Source: Capsaspora owczarzaki ATCC 30864 (lineage: Eukaryota > Opisthokonta > Filasterea). From it: a DNA stretch of 64,000 nucleotides. Of this stretch, positions 51,694-63,939 are shown piece by piece (within the stretch, counting starts at the first letter, position 1; each line of letters opens with the position of its first letter). The stretch covers positions 865,704 through 929,703 of the forward strand of contig NW_011887295.1 of assembly GCF_000151315.2 (NCBI RefSeq). The letters are read 5' to 3'. Under the pieces are notes generated by a model. It was not told the origin of the DNA, did no database searches, and saw only the letters and a program-made list of their open reading frames with translations. The position numbers were made by a program, and so were the translations under genes.

Positions 51694-54600
51694 CTACTGT
51701 GCAGACGAAGAAGACGAAGAAGAAGAAGAAGAGGAGGAAGAGGACGAGTCGCGCCGGTAACGCGCACTGGGGATGGCAACGACAGGGCAGTTTTCGCTCA
51801 AACACGTAGCGAGCTCCTCGGCATCGGGAGAGGTGAAGTCGCACTCGCACCAGGTATAGTAGAATGCGGGCTCAAACCAGTACCGCCTGGGCCGAGCGGT
51901 CTTGGATTCAGCCAGGCCTCGGATCGAGTTGGAGACTTTCAGCAGAATGTACAGGGTGCGATTGCCAGAGGGGGTGACATATGTTCGGCCGTGCACCAAA
52001 CCAGTGCCAGTGACGCGATAGACGAGCAATGGCAGTCGCTGTGGGCGCAGTGTCGTCCGGAAGTACGGAACGACTGGCGAGTAGGACGGGCAGGAAAAGT
52101 TGCCATTGAAGACTGGGTCGCCTGGCTTTTCGGAGCGCACACGACACTCACCAGGTTGGGGTGTGGTATGGTTGAACCAAGCGTTCGGATCTGGGTTGTC
52201 CGTAGCCCACGGATCAAAGCTATCGGCACTGCGCTTGCCCAGAATGTCGTCCGAGGGAGCCAAACTCCAAAGCTGGGGTGCCGCCGCATCCTCATCGACC
52301 ATCGATGTCGTCGGCCAGTTGAGGTCGGCCAGGCGCTGTGCGGCACCGGGTGCGTCACGGCGAGTGACGTTGGCGAAATCGCGCAATCGCAGAGACACGG
52401 ATGGAATAATGAGCTCAAAGCTCAAAAAGCCCCTGCGGTAATCCGGCTGCTCGGCCAAAGGCACGTTGTGATGGTAGAGACACTCGAACGTCTTGATCTC
52501 AGACGAAAAGTACACGAGAACGCCACTGGGCGCATACCGCGCAGAACCGGTGATTGGCATGGGCGAGAAAGTGGCATTGTACCGGTCGTTCGCGGAACTC
52601 GTCGCATTCAACCCGTACTCCATCAGAGCAAAGAACGGCGTTGGGGAGTGACACCAGTCTATTGCGGATGGCTGGTCCGAAGCGACATACAGAGATTTGA
52701 GCATGGACATGGACGAGACCATTTCACTCGTATTGGTTGGCGCGAATGCCGGGTACTGGTCTTCCGCGTCATTGTCATCATCGGGCAGCTTTTGCAGGAG
52801 CAAGACGGTCGGCAAGACGGTGGCGAGGCAAAGCAGCAACGCGACTGCTGCGGCAGCGACAATGAGCCAACGACGAGGGAAGGTGACGTACACTCGCGAC
52901 GACGAGCTGCGGTTGCCACTCGCAACCATTTGCTGAGCGACCTGCGCCTCGAGCAACTCGATGCGGCGTTTCTGCTCTGAAGAGATGAGCCGGCGGTTGT
53001 CGCGCGAGTCGACAGCGTCTTCGCTGCTGGTGGAAATGTTGTCCTCTTCGTCCCGCTCACGCGTGTGGAGTCGCTGGGACACGGCATGCAGCCGAGAATC
53101 GAGGTGTGCGGCCTGCTTGGACAGCTCTTGTGTGGCTGCGACCGTCTCCATGAGAATGGCATCCTTGTTGACCACTAAAAAGTCTGGAATCGTTTCGCCG
53201 CTGGCCAGCGGCACGTCGCCAATGTTGTTCACGGCGCGGGGCATGAGCTCAAACAGCTCTTGCGCGAGAACACCACGGTCTGTGCTCTGGTCTGCTGGCC
53301 GATGAGACGTCTCCATCCATTCGGGGCGCAAGCTATAGTCGTACAGGCGCATCGAGTTGACATTGCGAAGCGCCTCTGAAGTGTCCACAGGCACGATGGC
53401 ATCCTTGACGCGACGATCCGAGGGCTGGAAAACTTGGCCAGTGACGCGCACATTGCCGTGCACGACCAGCGCGTCCGACGGCCGTACCGTGTTAATGCCA
53501 ACATTACCAAAGTGAGCAACAGAGCCAGCGGTCTCGCCCGGGCCCCAAGCTGGCAAGGCGGTTGCCGAATCGGGTAGCGGAGCGGACACTTGCTGCATTT
53601 GCTGCTGGGCCGCAAACATCTCGGGCAAGAGCTGATGATGATGTTGTTGTTGCTGCTGCTGCTGCTGCTGCTGTTGCAGTTGTTGTTGTTGTTGTTGCTG
53701 CAACAATTGCTGTTGCAGCGCTTGTTGCGAGTGTTGCAACACCGGAACGGCCGTGCTTGAGGGCGACGAGTTGGATGAGGTGAGCAACGGGCTGATACGG
53801 GTATTGCTGCTACCCACTGGAGATGCGGACGACACGGAGGGCTGTGTTGCTCCAGCTCCGGCGCCTCCGCGGATGGACGGGACGGAGGCGTTGGCTGCTG
53901 CAATCAAGCCGTTGTTGCCAATATTGTCGCCCAACCCCAGGTCGGCGACATTCGAGACTGTCAGTGGCAGTAGTGGATGATGGCGCTCGAACGCGACTCC
54001 AGCCTGCTGTGAAGTGCCAGTCATTTCGAGCAGCGAGTCCGAATCCGAGCCAGAGCTTGCGCTGGGATCCGTACCGCCAGAAGCGGACGACTCCTCCGGC
54101 CCACTCATGCGCTGGTGCGTCAACAGGCTAGTAGTGGTGGCAACAGGAACGCCCAAATCAAACTCGGCTTGCTCCAGCTTGAAGGGCAGGCCGCTGTGGT
54201 GCACGACGGGGCCAAGCAGGAGCTCAGAGTCTGGGGACTCGGAGTGCGCGTTGGTCGCCAAGGCGACATACGCCAACGATTGGGTGCTGGACGCGGAAGA
54301 GCTGGAAGGCATGGAAGGCATGCTAGAGGTAGACGTGGTGCGTCGCGGGGCGGACTGCGATTGTGAGAGGCGGCGGTGGGTGCGCGGTGCTTCTTCGTCC
54401 GCTTCATCCTCTTCGTCGTCGTCATTGTCATTGTCGTCCGTCATGGCCAGCTCGTGCTTTGCTGCTCGAGAGGCGTAGTGACCAGGACCGCGACCGCGCA
54501 CAATCAGGCGGTCTGCCAGCTGCGCAAACAACATGTGCGAGTCGCCGGCGGAATCGATGCCCTTGACGTAGACGACCACCTGATTGAACGTTTGCGACTG

Positions 54601-55982
54601 ATTTGACCCACCAAATCGACGGGAGATGTTCACGGTGGCAGCGCGGAAGTGGAGACGGGTCAAACTGGCCAGCTCGCCCACGGTGATGCTCACTGGCTCG
54701 ACGTCCTTTTTCGCGTGGCAGTCCTTGTTCCGGAAGAACTGACACAGACCTACAGACTTTGGTTCTGTGTCAGAATTGGATACGTGCTTGAATGCGCCGA
54801 CTTCGAGCTGCATGGACTGGAGCGGCAGGAGCAGGCCCGAGCCGTGCGCGCTCTCGACAAACGCGGGCGTCGTGTCCAAGCGCGAGCTCTTTGCCGAGTA
54901 GGTCGGTGTGAGAAGCGCAGTCACCTGAAAGTGGTTTTTCCGGTACATAATCCAAGCTTCTTCTGCGGCATCGTACGTGGCGCCTTTGGAAACTTTGGTC
55001 GCGAGCTCGAGCCGGGTGGAGAGGGGCTGGCGCGCAGCATTGTAAATCTCGCACCACTGTTCCATCATGCAGGGCACAAAGGCCACCGAATCGCCCACAA
55101 CGGTGTCCTGATGCCTGCGCTTGACCGATGGAACGGCGCGGCTTGGCGCAGATGCCGCGGGAGCTGGAGCGGCATGGCCGTTGGGGCTTTCGGACTGCTG
55201 CAATGTGGGCGACTGCTGCAGCGGCTGGTTTGAGAAGGTCTGCTGCTGTTGCGCGAATGCTGGAGGATTGCTCGAAGGGAGGAGGTATGCTTGCTCTTGC
55301 GGCATGTGGTAGGCGGTGCTCGGGACGATTCCAGGGTGGAACGAAGCCATGCCAAATGCCTCGGGTTGGTCGAGGTCATCTCTGAAGGAGTTATGAGCAG
55401 CACGAGTGAGTGGCGCAATGCGGATTCGTTGAAGGGATGAGCAACCAACGAGATCGATCATCAGCGAACGTACCCAAGCAACGATTCAATCTGGTCCAAG
55501 CCCCAGCCAGCAGATTGGTTGGCTCTGCCGTGCTCCTGCAGATGAAGCTGCTGCTGTTGTTGCTGTTGTTGCTGTTGCTGTTGTTGTTGCTGCTGCTGCT
55601 GCAACCGAAGAGCGAGAATCTGGCGCTCGGTCTCGGCTTGCTTCTGTGTGATCAAATCCTGCAAGTGCTGAATGTGCATGGCAGATGGGATTGGGTGCAT
55701 GAGCGGCTGCTGCCCGAGGACGGCGGATGCAGCGTGCAATTGCTGTTGTTGCTGTTGCTGCTGCTGTTGTTGTTGCTGCTGTTGCTGCTGCTGCTGGACA
55801 CTGACATGCGCACCAGGGACGGAGAACGAAGCAGCGCCGACCAGAGGCGCAATCCCAAGCATTGCTGCTGTCGAGTACGCGCCACTGCTGCCGTTGGCTG
55901 GATGGACGCTCTCGAGCTTGCATAGCATGGGTGGCATTGCGGAGGCGCCTGCCATGGCCGACAGCGGGTTGCGCTCCTCCAT
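51694..55982 (-). CDS. MYRF: MYRF-type membrane-bound transcription factor with Ndt80 DNA-binding and autoprocessing domains
   Basis: A transcription factor made as a membrane protein and released by self-cleavage. Two exons, 55982-55474 and 55381-51694, give 1398 residues. The N terminus is Gln-rich. The Ndt80/PhoG-like DNA-binding domain spans about residues 260-470 and includes RKNHFQVTALL, the short motif TVNISRR, and QLADRLIVRGRGPGHY. The intramolecular chaperone autoprocessing domain starts near 789 (GNVGINTVRPSDALVVHGNV). It carries the Ser-Lys dyad S824/K829 in QPSDRRVKDAI, with the same spacing as the human dyad in PSDLRAKE. A coiled coil, one transmembrane helix (about 1006-1031) and a luminal C-terminal domain of about 365 residues follow. 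In animals MYRF drives myelin genes, and in Dictyostelium a homologue drives prestalk genes. The role here is unknown. Confidence 0.94.
53641..53722 (-). repeat. CAG/CAA repeat coding for poly-Gln inside MYRF
   Basis: Mixed CAG and CAA codons encode about 25 glutamines between the DNA-binding and autoprocessing domains. Because the codons are mixed, the tract is probably fairly stable. Confidence 0.85.
55544..55799 (-). repeat. Two CAG/CAA poly-Gln tracts in MYRF exon 1
   Basis: Two tracts of about 18 to 20 glutamine codons (55544-55600 and 55738-55798) flank a predicted helix in the N-terminal region. Mixed CAA and CAG use is seen in both. Confidence 0.85.
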
Positions 55983-56791
55983 CTTCTCCGTGGATCGCGA
56001 GCGAGAGTGTGTGTGTCACGAGAAAATGAAGGTTTGAAAAAAAAAAAAAAAAAAAAAAAAGAACAGAAGGGGGGAAAAAAACAAGGCCTTGCTTGTGTGG
56101 TCCTGTTTGGTTCTAGAGCAAAAGCAAGACGACACGAGGCGGGGGGGGGAGCAAGGCAAGGCAATCACACAAAAGCAAGGCCGGAGTGAGCTGGTAACGA
56201 ACGAAGCCTCATTCAATTCATTCAATGAAGAAACGAAAGCGTCGGCCTTTTGGTAACGTTGTTGAGTGGCTTATTCGCAGGACTTTGACCCAGGCAGGCA
56301 CACTCACTCACTCACTCAGTCTCACTTCGACTTGCACATGACACACAGTCCACACGGCAGCCTTCCATCGAGACCCAGCCGAACGAAAACAGCGACGATG
56401 ACAACAAAAGCGCGATTTAGGTCGGTTTCACGCGGCGAAAGTTTTTTTTTTTTTTTTTCGTTTGACAGCGCTCGGGTTTGATGGCGGTCATTCGTTCCAC
56501 AGACACACGCTCATGCTAGCATTCTTGGTGCACGAGACACAGACAAGCGCAGAGCACAACTCGGACGGAAAGACAGCCGCGCGAGAGCCGCGCATCGAAA
56601 AAGAAGCGGTAGTTTATTTTCCCCGTTCCCCGCAAGCAACGTCATGAGCGACGAAGAGCGGTCGGCGGTCGTGCTGCTCGTGTTGCCCGGTCTGTGCTGT
56701 ATTCATGAGCACTTCCATCCTGTGTTGTCGAAGAAAAGCGGAGGGAGGAGGAGAGAGAGACCTTCATCTTCCCTGTTGCGTTTCGATAGAA

Positions 56792-56834
<43 letters not shown>

Positions 56835-57584
56835 TGATCTTTACCTCAAATGTGACAAGATGAGACTGGATTTTGAGGCGAAGAGACTCAATTTATCATT
56901 AACAATAATAACAGACACAAAAACACCAATGATAAACAGCAATGAAATTGGCAAACGAAGAGAGAACGGGGGAGGAAGCTAGAGTGAGAAAGAAACGCGA
57001 GATACCGCAAGAATATCGGCTTTCACACCAACACCAAGCCCCCGTCCCTTCCCCTCCCGTCTTCGATATGTTCACTGTTAAAAGCTCAAAGTGCAACAAG
57101 CAAGACAACGAGCAACAGAACAGAAAGGATGTGAACGGAACGCCTCGGGGACAAAACAAAACAAAACAAAAAAAAACAAAAAAAAAAAAAAAAAAACGCT
57201 GGTCGCATGAGCGTGGGAAAAAAAAAAAAAAAAACAGAGAGAGGAAAAAAAAAAAAGGAACGCCCAAGACGTGAGACGATGTGTGTCGTGTTGACCTGCG
57301 TCTGAATTTTGGAGCTTGAACGACGTCGATAGAACGCACAGTGGCATCGATGTCGACAGCTTCCGGGCGAGCGAAACTTGCAGAGAAGTGATTCGGCGCT
57401 GCGGTTTAGCGGCAATTTGAACGCCGACGCAAAGCAAGAGTTTTGAGTTTTTCACAGGTCCGACGGGAGCGATGTTCAATTGTTCGAATCAGCGAATGTT
57501 TGAATAAATGCCAGTGAAGAAAAGACCTCTTCTTGATTGGGACACTCTTCAAACTCAAAGCAACCCAGAACAACTGCTAGAACA
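55983..57584. other. Divergent gap between MYRF and the P-loop ATPase gene
   Basis: About 1.6 kb without a convincing coding exon. An A run (56037-56060, T on the MYRF sense strand) lies about 55 nt before the MYRF ATG. A 39-nt T run lies at 56795-56833, and A runs lie around 57180-57260. Open frames here depend on these runs and were not accepted. Confidence 0.55.
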
Positions 57585-60283
57585 ATGAGTATGCTTGGAT
57601 GTTGCTTTTCTCTTCTTTTTTTTTTCCATAATCCCCCATCTCTTCCTCCCTCCCCCCCTCGACTCGTGATTCTAGAGAATTGAACAAACATACAACTATC
57701 ACCAACGAGTGCTGCGTGGCCATAAGCGCGAGGAATTGCTTTGTACAACTTGTCTTGGCTCTTTCGCGCTCTCCACTTTTCGATTTGCAACGTTGTCCAT
57801 TGTTGATTCCAGAATTATGTCATGGCTGATCTTTTGTCACCGTGTTGTTTGCCGATCCTGCAGATGTTAGTGGCGCGGATTTCCAAGACCAGTGTCGCAA
57901 GCACTACAAGGAAATGCAGGAGCGCTCAAAGTTCGAGCACCAGCGTGCACTCTATGGGCATCTACTCAAGAAGGCCTTTCACTTCGGCCTGCAAGGCGTT
58001 TCCCGTCTTTCCTCGCACGATTTTATCGATGCGCCTTCCAAAAGGTTCTGCAAAACTGTTTTAACTGCCACATACACATCCCGCGTTTTCGGTTTGGTCG
58101 ACACGTCTGGCGCCGGGAAAACGAAGATGGGCCTTTCGCCCGCCTTCACCAACCAGGCTCATGTCGTCTACATTCGACTTGCCGAAACAGGCGACGATTG
58201 CTCGTTTCTCTCCCCTGTTCAAGTCTTGTGTAGGGAACTGCAATTATTGCTCGACCGTGTCAACCAGGATTCAAAGGCGGCCTCCAGCACCAGGACAGCC
58301 AGGCTCGCTCTTGATCTTGTTCGCGAGTTTGTTTGCAGCTACTACGATATCTTGATCGAGGCCGATGAAGCTTGCCAGCCCGCGTCGACCGAGGACCAGC
58401 GCCGACTCTGGGTTGCGATTCTCGAAAATGGCTTTTCGAGCGACCGACTTTGTACACGAGTGTCTGAACGGCTTGCAGAGCGACTCTCGACAGACCTTTC
58501 GGGGAACAGCGAGGTTGCGTTGATTGTTTTAGAAACCAAGCTGCGCGAACGCATCTCTCGGGTCGGCGTTGATGGAAAGAAGGCGCCGCTCATCCTCTTC
58601 ATGGACAATCTCCATGCTGTCAAAGACGTTTGTTCTGACTTGTGGTCCCTGGAAGATTATGAGGTGCGCCGATATCGCGCGCTCAAGCAACGTTGGTCCA
58701 TCGACTTCAAGCGACCAACCGATCTCTACTACGCCATTCGTGTGATTCTTTCTGAGGTCGCCTTGCGCGGTGTTGGCGCCGTGTATGCCGGTACGCAGCT
58801 CTGGCTACGCGACCCAATTAGCGTTGAGGCGACATTCTCGCTCAACTCGCAATTGCACCTGTGGTCCGAATTTTGCGTCATGCAACCCAGCGACATGCTT
58901 GCTTTTCTTCGGCTCTACTTTGACGGCATTCCCATTTCGAGCCCTGAAAGCCAAGACCATGCTGACTGTCTCGTGGCGCTCGCCCCGCTCCAAGGTCGGC
59001 CGCGTTTTTTCTTCACAACCTTCTTGCCCGAGTTTCTTGATCGTGTCAAGGGCGCCCACATCAGCAAGGAGATGGTCGCAATCATTTGCGAGACCGCCAG
59101 AAAGGCTGCATCTGTCGTCTTGTCTCAGCTGCGCGATACACTCCGAGCCCACTGGCATGAGCGCACCACAACAACACCGAACCCGCTCGAGCGCACAGTG
59201 ACCGTTCCTGACCTGTTTGCGTGCGCTTGTTTGCTCAACGGCAAGCTGCCATTCCGCAGGACTGAGCTTGCGGAGGTGATGGCCAACGGCATCCTCTTCT
59301 TTGGCTCTGATCAAGAGAAGTACAATTTGCACACCGAGCCTTTGCTTTTGCAGGCACTTTTCGCGGAGGGCAACTACAACTTGACTGGTGCAGCCTTTGC
59401 TCATCAGCTCGATATCATTGCCCAGTTTGCTCGTGCCCAAACGACCGAACTGACGCTCGCTTGGCATTTTGTTCGCCAACTGGTTCTCGCTGGCGACGAA
59501 GAAGCTTTCTTGTCCCAGGCCATCAAAGAACTCCTTCCTCGAGGGTATGATCTTCCTGCCGTCGTGACCCAGATCAAGCTCACAGCAGCGACAGCCATGG
59601 CTACTCTAACGGACGCAACAACCTTGGACGAAATGCGCTCCTCATGCCATGTACTGCATACTCTCCCAGGGTTGTTTGGTCCCGATGTGATTGTTCCCGG
59701 TCAAATGCGCGATTCGAGTGTCGTACTCGCCATTCAGTGCATGAGCCGCAGAGCCAAATGTGACGATGCCATCGCTTGGGTTACGCCTGGTTGGGCGTAC
59801 GCTCCTCGCCAACTCGACGCTCGATCCAGTTTCCATCAGAATCGGCCTTTGCCATTTTTGTGTTCATCGGTCACAAACGCAGACCGGGCCGCGCTCGCTT
59901 CATTCTTACGCGAGGAGGTCAGCAGCGGGGTGCGACGCGACGCTCGATGGTTGCGCTGTGTCTACACACGAGGACGTTTCTGCGACCAGCTGGTGCAGCG
60001 AATCAACGCGTGGAATCGTGCATGTGCTTCCGCTGCCCCTTTTTCTTGCATCCTGCTCCTTCAAGGCAACGAAGAAGACGCGCCGAGCGTCATCAGCTTG
60101 GTTTCGGAAGACGACCTCAAGTTCCGCACGATCGACCAGGTCGATGCAGTTTGCTCCGCAAACCGGCAGGAAGATCCAGCTGCAACCTTTGCCCGGCTCG
60201 CCCAAGAAAATCTACAGTTGCGGGCACGAATCGCCTCGTACATGGAGGATGCCTCGACCGTACATGGAGGATGCCTTGAATGA
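57585..60283 (+). CDS. Large P-loop ATPase of uncertain family, possibly Crinkler/RHS-like
   Basis: An intron-poor gene coding for about 800 residues with no close family that I recognise. The main exon 57864-60283 is open without interruption. A P-loop lies near residue 88 (FGLVDTSGAGKTKMG), in which the usual first Gly of the Walker A motif is Asp. A Walker B-like strand follows (APLILFMDNLH, about residue 257). The rest is helical with no visible membrane segment, ending in a short coiled coil (QENLQLRARI). The layout (P-loop followed by a long helical C-terminal part) recalls the STAND-like ATPases of Crinkler and trypanosome RHS families, but this is a weak resemblance. The frame has no ATG before 57914. 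A tiny first exon ATGA (57585-57588) spliced at GTATGC to 57864 would give 807 residues. Otherwise translation may start at 57914. Confidence 0.7.
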
Positions 60284-60613
60284 AATTGTTGGCTGATCTA
60301 GGGATGTGTGAAAATTGTCAACGTGTTCAAGCATAGAAGTATAACCCAAATGAAGATGTAACAGCGGCAGGAAAATTAGGGCAAACCACACTCGCACGGA
60401 TCAGCCGAGTACTGTAGGCTTGAAAAGGAGGCGGGACGAAACAAGCTGAAACCCAAGAATCGATGAGACCAATTCCAATAATCGGGACTATGTCGTCCCC
60501 CCCCCCTTTGTTTTTTTTTCATTATGATTGACCAATTCGCAATTTGGCTTTGGTGCCATGCCATTCATTGCACTCAGTCTAAGTTCTTTTATTGTTGTTG
60601 TTGTTGGTGTTGA
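60284..60613. other. Gap between the P-loop ATPase gene and HRD1
   Basis: About 330 nt between two rightward genes. It carries a C run then a T run (60497-60519) about 95 nt before the HRD1 ATG, and (TTG)n at 60593-60607. No gene is seen. Confidence 0.55.
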
Positions 60614-60999
60614 ATGGCGATTCTGTCTGCGCGCGTTGGTGTGGCTGTGACTGCCATTACAGCACTCGCGCTGACCGACGTCTTCCGCGAGCACCAATGG
60701 CAGTTCTATCCTTCCGTCGTTCGACTGTCCAAGAGCAGCCCTTACATGACGGTACCGCACTCAACGTTCGTTGGATGGATCATCATCGCTTTCAATGCCA
60801 GCTCATACTGACCTGTTTTTTTTTTTTTTTTTTCCCCCCCCCTTTTTCTTTTTGTCCCCTTTTGTTTCCGACAGCTCATCTTTGTCCAGTTGCTCGTCTT
60901 CCTCTTCATCTTTGGCGCCATCCTCTGCAAGATCTTCTTTGGTCAAATCCGTCCGATCGAGAGCGAAGTAAGGCGCAAAACGCAATCGCAAAGACGGGG

Positions 61000-61031
<32 letters not shown>

Positions 61032-63734
61032 AGCTCGTTTTTTTCGATTGCTGATACATTCTGCGTTTGCGTATTCGTGTCCGTGTTTGTGTGCACATCT
61101 CTCTCAAACAGCATCTCTACGAACGCTCGTGGTTTGCGTGGACGGAGGCCTGTCTCGTCATGACCGTCTTCCGTGAAGAGTTCAACGTTCGCTTTGTTGC
61201 CTTCTTCACAGTGCTTCTGTTTGTCAAGTCGTTCCACTGGCTGGCCCAGGAGAGGGTCGATTATGTATGGTTTGGTTTTGGGCCAAGGGTGCGGCGGGGG
61301 AGGGGGAAATGGGAAAGCAGGGTGCGATTCCACCCAACTCATCCACCCCTTGAATTTTGTGCCTTCACACTTTGGATGCGCCCGCTCTTGCCATAGATGC
61401 AACAAAGCCCAGTCATCTCAAAGCTCTTCCATTTGCGTATCATCTCTGTGACGTTGCTCCTGGCTGCGGTGGACTCTGCGTTCATTCTCTACGCTGTCGA
61501 AGAGCTGCTTGCCAAAGGCATCACCATGCAGATCATGTTTGGATTTGAGGTACCTGGTTTCCCACCACCATGTACCATGCGTGGGTTGTTTGTTTTGCAA
61601 TGCTCACAACCTCCCTGCGCCCACTTGCTACTTGAAACCTGCCACCGCAGTACGTTGTGCTTGGAATTTTGCTCTTCTCGACGTTTGTCAAGTACGTCCT
61701 GCATAGCATCGAGTCGCGCCGCGAAAACCCATGGGACGAAAAATCGACCTACTTGTTCTATCTTGAGCTTGCATGTGGTCAGTCCATGTCCTCCTTTTTT
61801 TTTTCTTTTTTCTTTTCTTTTTGTTTTCTTTCGTTTGTACCTCTTGAGTGTGTTCGTCTCACTTCTCACCCGATGCTCAAATCAAAACAGACTTTGTCAA
61901 GCTCATCCTGTATCTCATGTTCTTCTTTGTCATTGTGCAAAACTACGGTTTGCCAATCCACATCTTCCGCGACCTGTACATGACCTTCCGCTCGTTCATG
62001 CGCCGCATGCGTGATTTCTTCCGCTTCCGCCGCGCAACCGCCAACATGAACGAGCGCTACCCAGATGCCACGCGCGAGGAGCTGGCTGCTGTTGATAATG
62101 TTTGCATTATTTGTCGCGAAGAAATGACCGCCGCCAAGCGGTTGCCTTGCGGCCATGTCTTCCACCTTCACTGCCTGCGCTCGTGGCTCGAGCGTCAGCA
62201 AACCTGCCCTACGTGCCGCGCTCCCGTTCTGGAAGGTTGGTGCTAACTTTTCCTCCCCCTCCCCGGATTGTGCGCATGTCGGCCTGGATGTCTCACTCTT
62301 TTTGGTTGATTGTCGTTGTGCCGTGCTTTCTCAGGTGCGCCGGGAGCACCGCAACAGGGCGCAGCCCCTGGACAAGCCGGCGTCGCCGCTCCACCAGGTG
62401 CTGCTGCGGCTGCTGCTGGTGCTGTTCCGGGTCGGCCAGCTGCGGCGGGAGTCGTCGGTGCGCACGCCCAAGCTGCGCCCGCTCCATTACCGCGCGCCGT
62501 TCATCCAGGCGCTCCAGCCGATGTGGCTGTACCACGCCCTGCCGGTGCAGTCTCTGCTGCAGCTAATCCTGCTCAGGGGCTGGCTCCGCAGCCGTCTACT
62601 ACGGCTGCAGCTTCCACGAGCACTGCTCCTTCTGCTGCTGCCGCCGCCGCCTCCACGTCCGGCGCCGTTCCTGCAACACCCGCCGCATCTGCAGTGCCGT
62701 TGGGACAGTTCGGATCTGCAACGCCTCACATCGTTCATCCAACACACCCGGCATTCACTCCATTCGTTCATGCTCCGCCAAACCTCAGCGCGCCTCCGCT
62801 CGTCGCACCATCGCCGTTCTTGCCTCCACAACAGGCCTTGCATCCTGGCGCGTTTGGTCCGCTTGCTCACTTGCCAGGAGGTGCGTTTGGCCCGCCTTTT
62901 GCACCTGCTCCTGGACTTTTCGGCGGAATGTGGGGTGCCGCGACTCCGCTTGGGACCTTGCCGCCTGCCAGTCAGCTGGAACACCTTTCGACCGAACATC
63001 TTCAATTGCTCGAGGGCAACGAGCGCACAAGTCTGCTCGCACGCCTCGAGCATCTTCGAACGCTGCAGCGCTACATTGATGCGCTCGTGTTGAATTTCGC
63101 CTTATATGAGTCTGTTGCTCCTCCCAGGGCACCTTTGCCACACATGCCTCCAGCAGTAGCAGCAGCACCCGCGCCTGCAAGTACGTTCCAAGCCCAACCT
63201 TCTTCTCAGTCGTCGGTTCATCCCGGCGGCCTTTTTGCAACTCCAACCGCAGCCGCTCGCCCCGCCCCACCACCAACTGGCCCTCTGGCTGCTACTAGTG
63301 CTGCACTCTCTACCGACTTGTTTGCGGATATAAACCGCAAGGAGCCTGCTGCAGTGCCGGAAGCTGCTGCTGTGTCGGAAGCTGCTGCTGTGTCGGAAGC
63401 TGCTGTCTCGCCTTCGCTTCCTCCAACATCAAATGCTGTCGAGAGTGCATCGCTAGCGACGCCTGCATCGTCCTCCGGGATAGCTGGGACAGCAGCCGCT
63501 GCCCCGACCCTCAAAATTCCAGAGGCCTCTGCTTCACAACCAGTATCTACTTCTTCGGTTTCGTCTCCCTCGGCAGCCGCTGATCCAGAGCCCGCTAGTC
63601 CCAGTCCGGCTACAGCCGCTACCGAACCTGCTGCCACACCCTCCACTCCAACTCCAGACGAGGTGATGCGCCAGCAACGGCTCCGGCGCTTTGCGTCCGC
63701 CAATTCGCCACCTTCCACTTCTCTCAATGAATAA
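60614..63734 (+). CDS. SYVN1: ER-associated degradation E3 ubiquitin ligase HRD1/synoviolin
   Basis: This ER membrane RING ligase ubiquitinates misfolded proteins for extraction by p97. Exons are 60614-60751, 60875-60967, 61112-61264, 61397-61549, 61651-61777, 61891-62235 and 62335-63734, all GT-AG and in phase, giving 802 residues (human 617). Family blocks include FYPSVVRLSKSSPYMT, the second helix ending KIFFGQIRPIE, and FKSFHWLAQERVDYM across an exon junction (KSFHWLAQERVDY then MQQSP). VLHSIESRRENPWDEK, RYPDATREELAAVDNVC and the RING CIICREEM, LPCGHVFHLHCLRSW, QQTCPTC follow. Six or more membrane helices precede the RING. The tail is Pro/Ala-rich and low-complexity, and longer than in human. 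Exon 1 starts at the ATG that opens the first helix. With UBXN1 in the same window, this is a p97-linked ERAD partner pair in function only; there is no linkage meaning. Confidence 0.95.
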
Positions 63735-63939
63735 TGTGCCGAGCCGCTCTCAACAATACATGATTTCGACTTGCTATTAGACCAATTTCCTGATGTCCTT
63801 TGTTTTGTTTCAACAACAGTAAGGAAGAGGTAAAGCAAGAAACATAGTTTAATCAATGACAACAAAATCTAGGGCTCTAGACAAGCATTTCCATCCAGGT
63901 TTCGGCGCCTTGAACAGGGGATGGGATTGAAAAGGCATC

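Noticed and set aside
57822-58064. ATG at 57822 as the start of the P-loop ATPase
   Set aside because: It is in a different frame from the 57864-60283 exon and soon ends.
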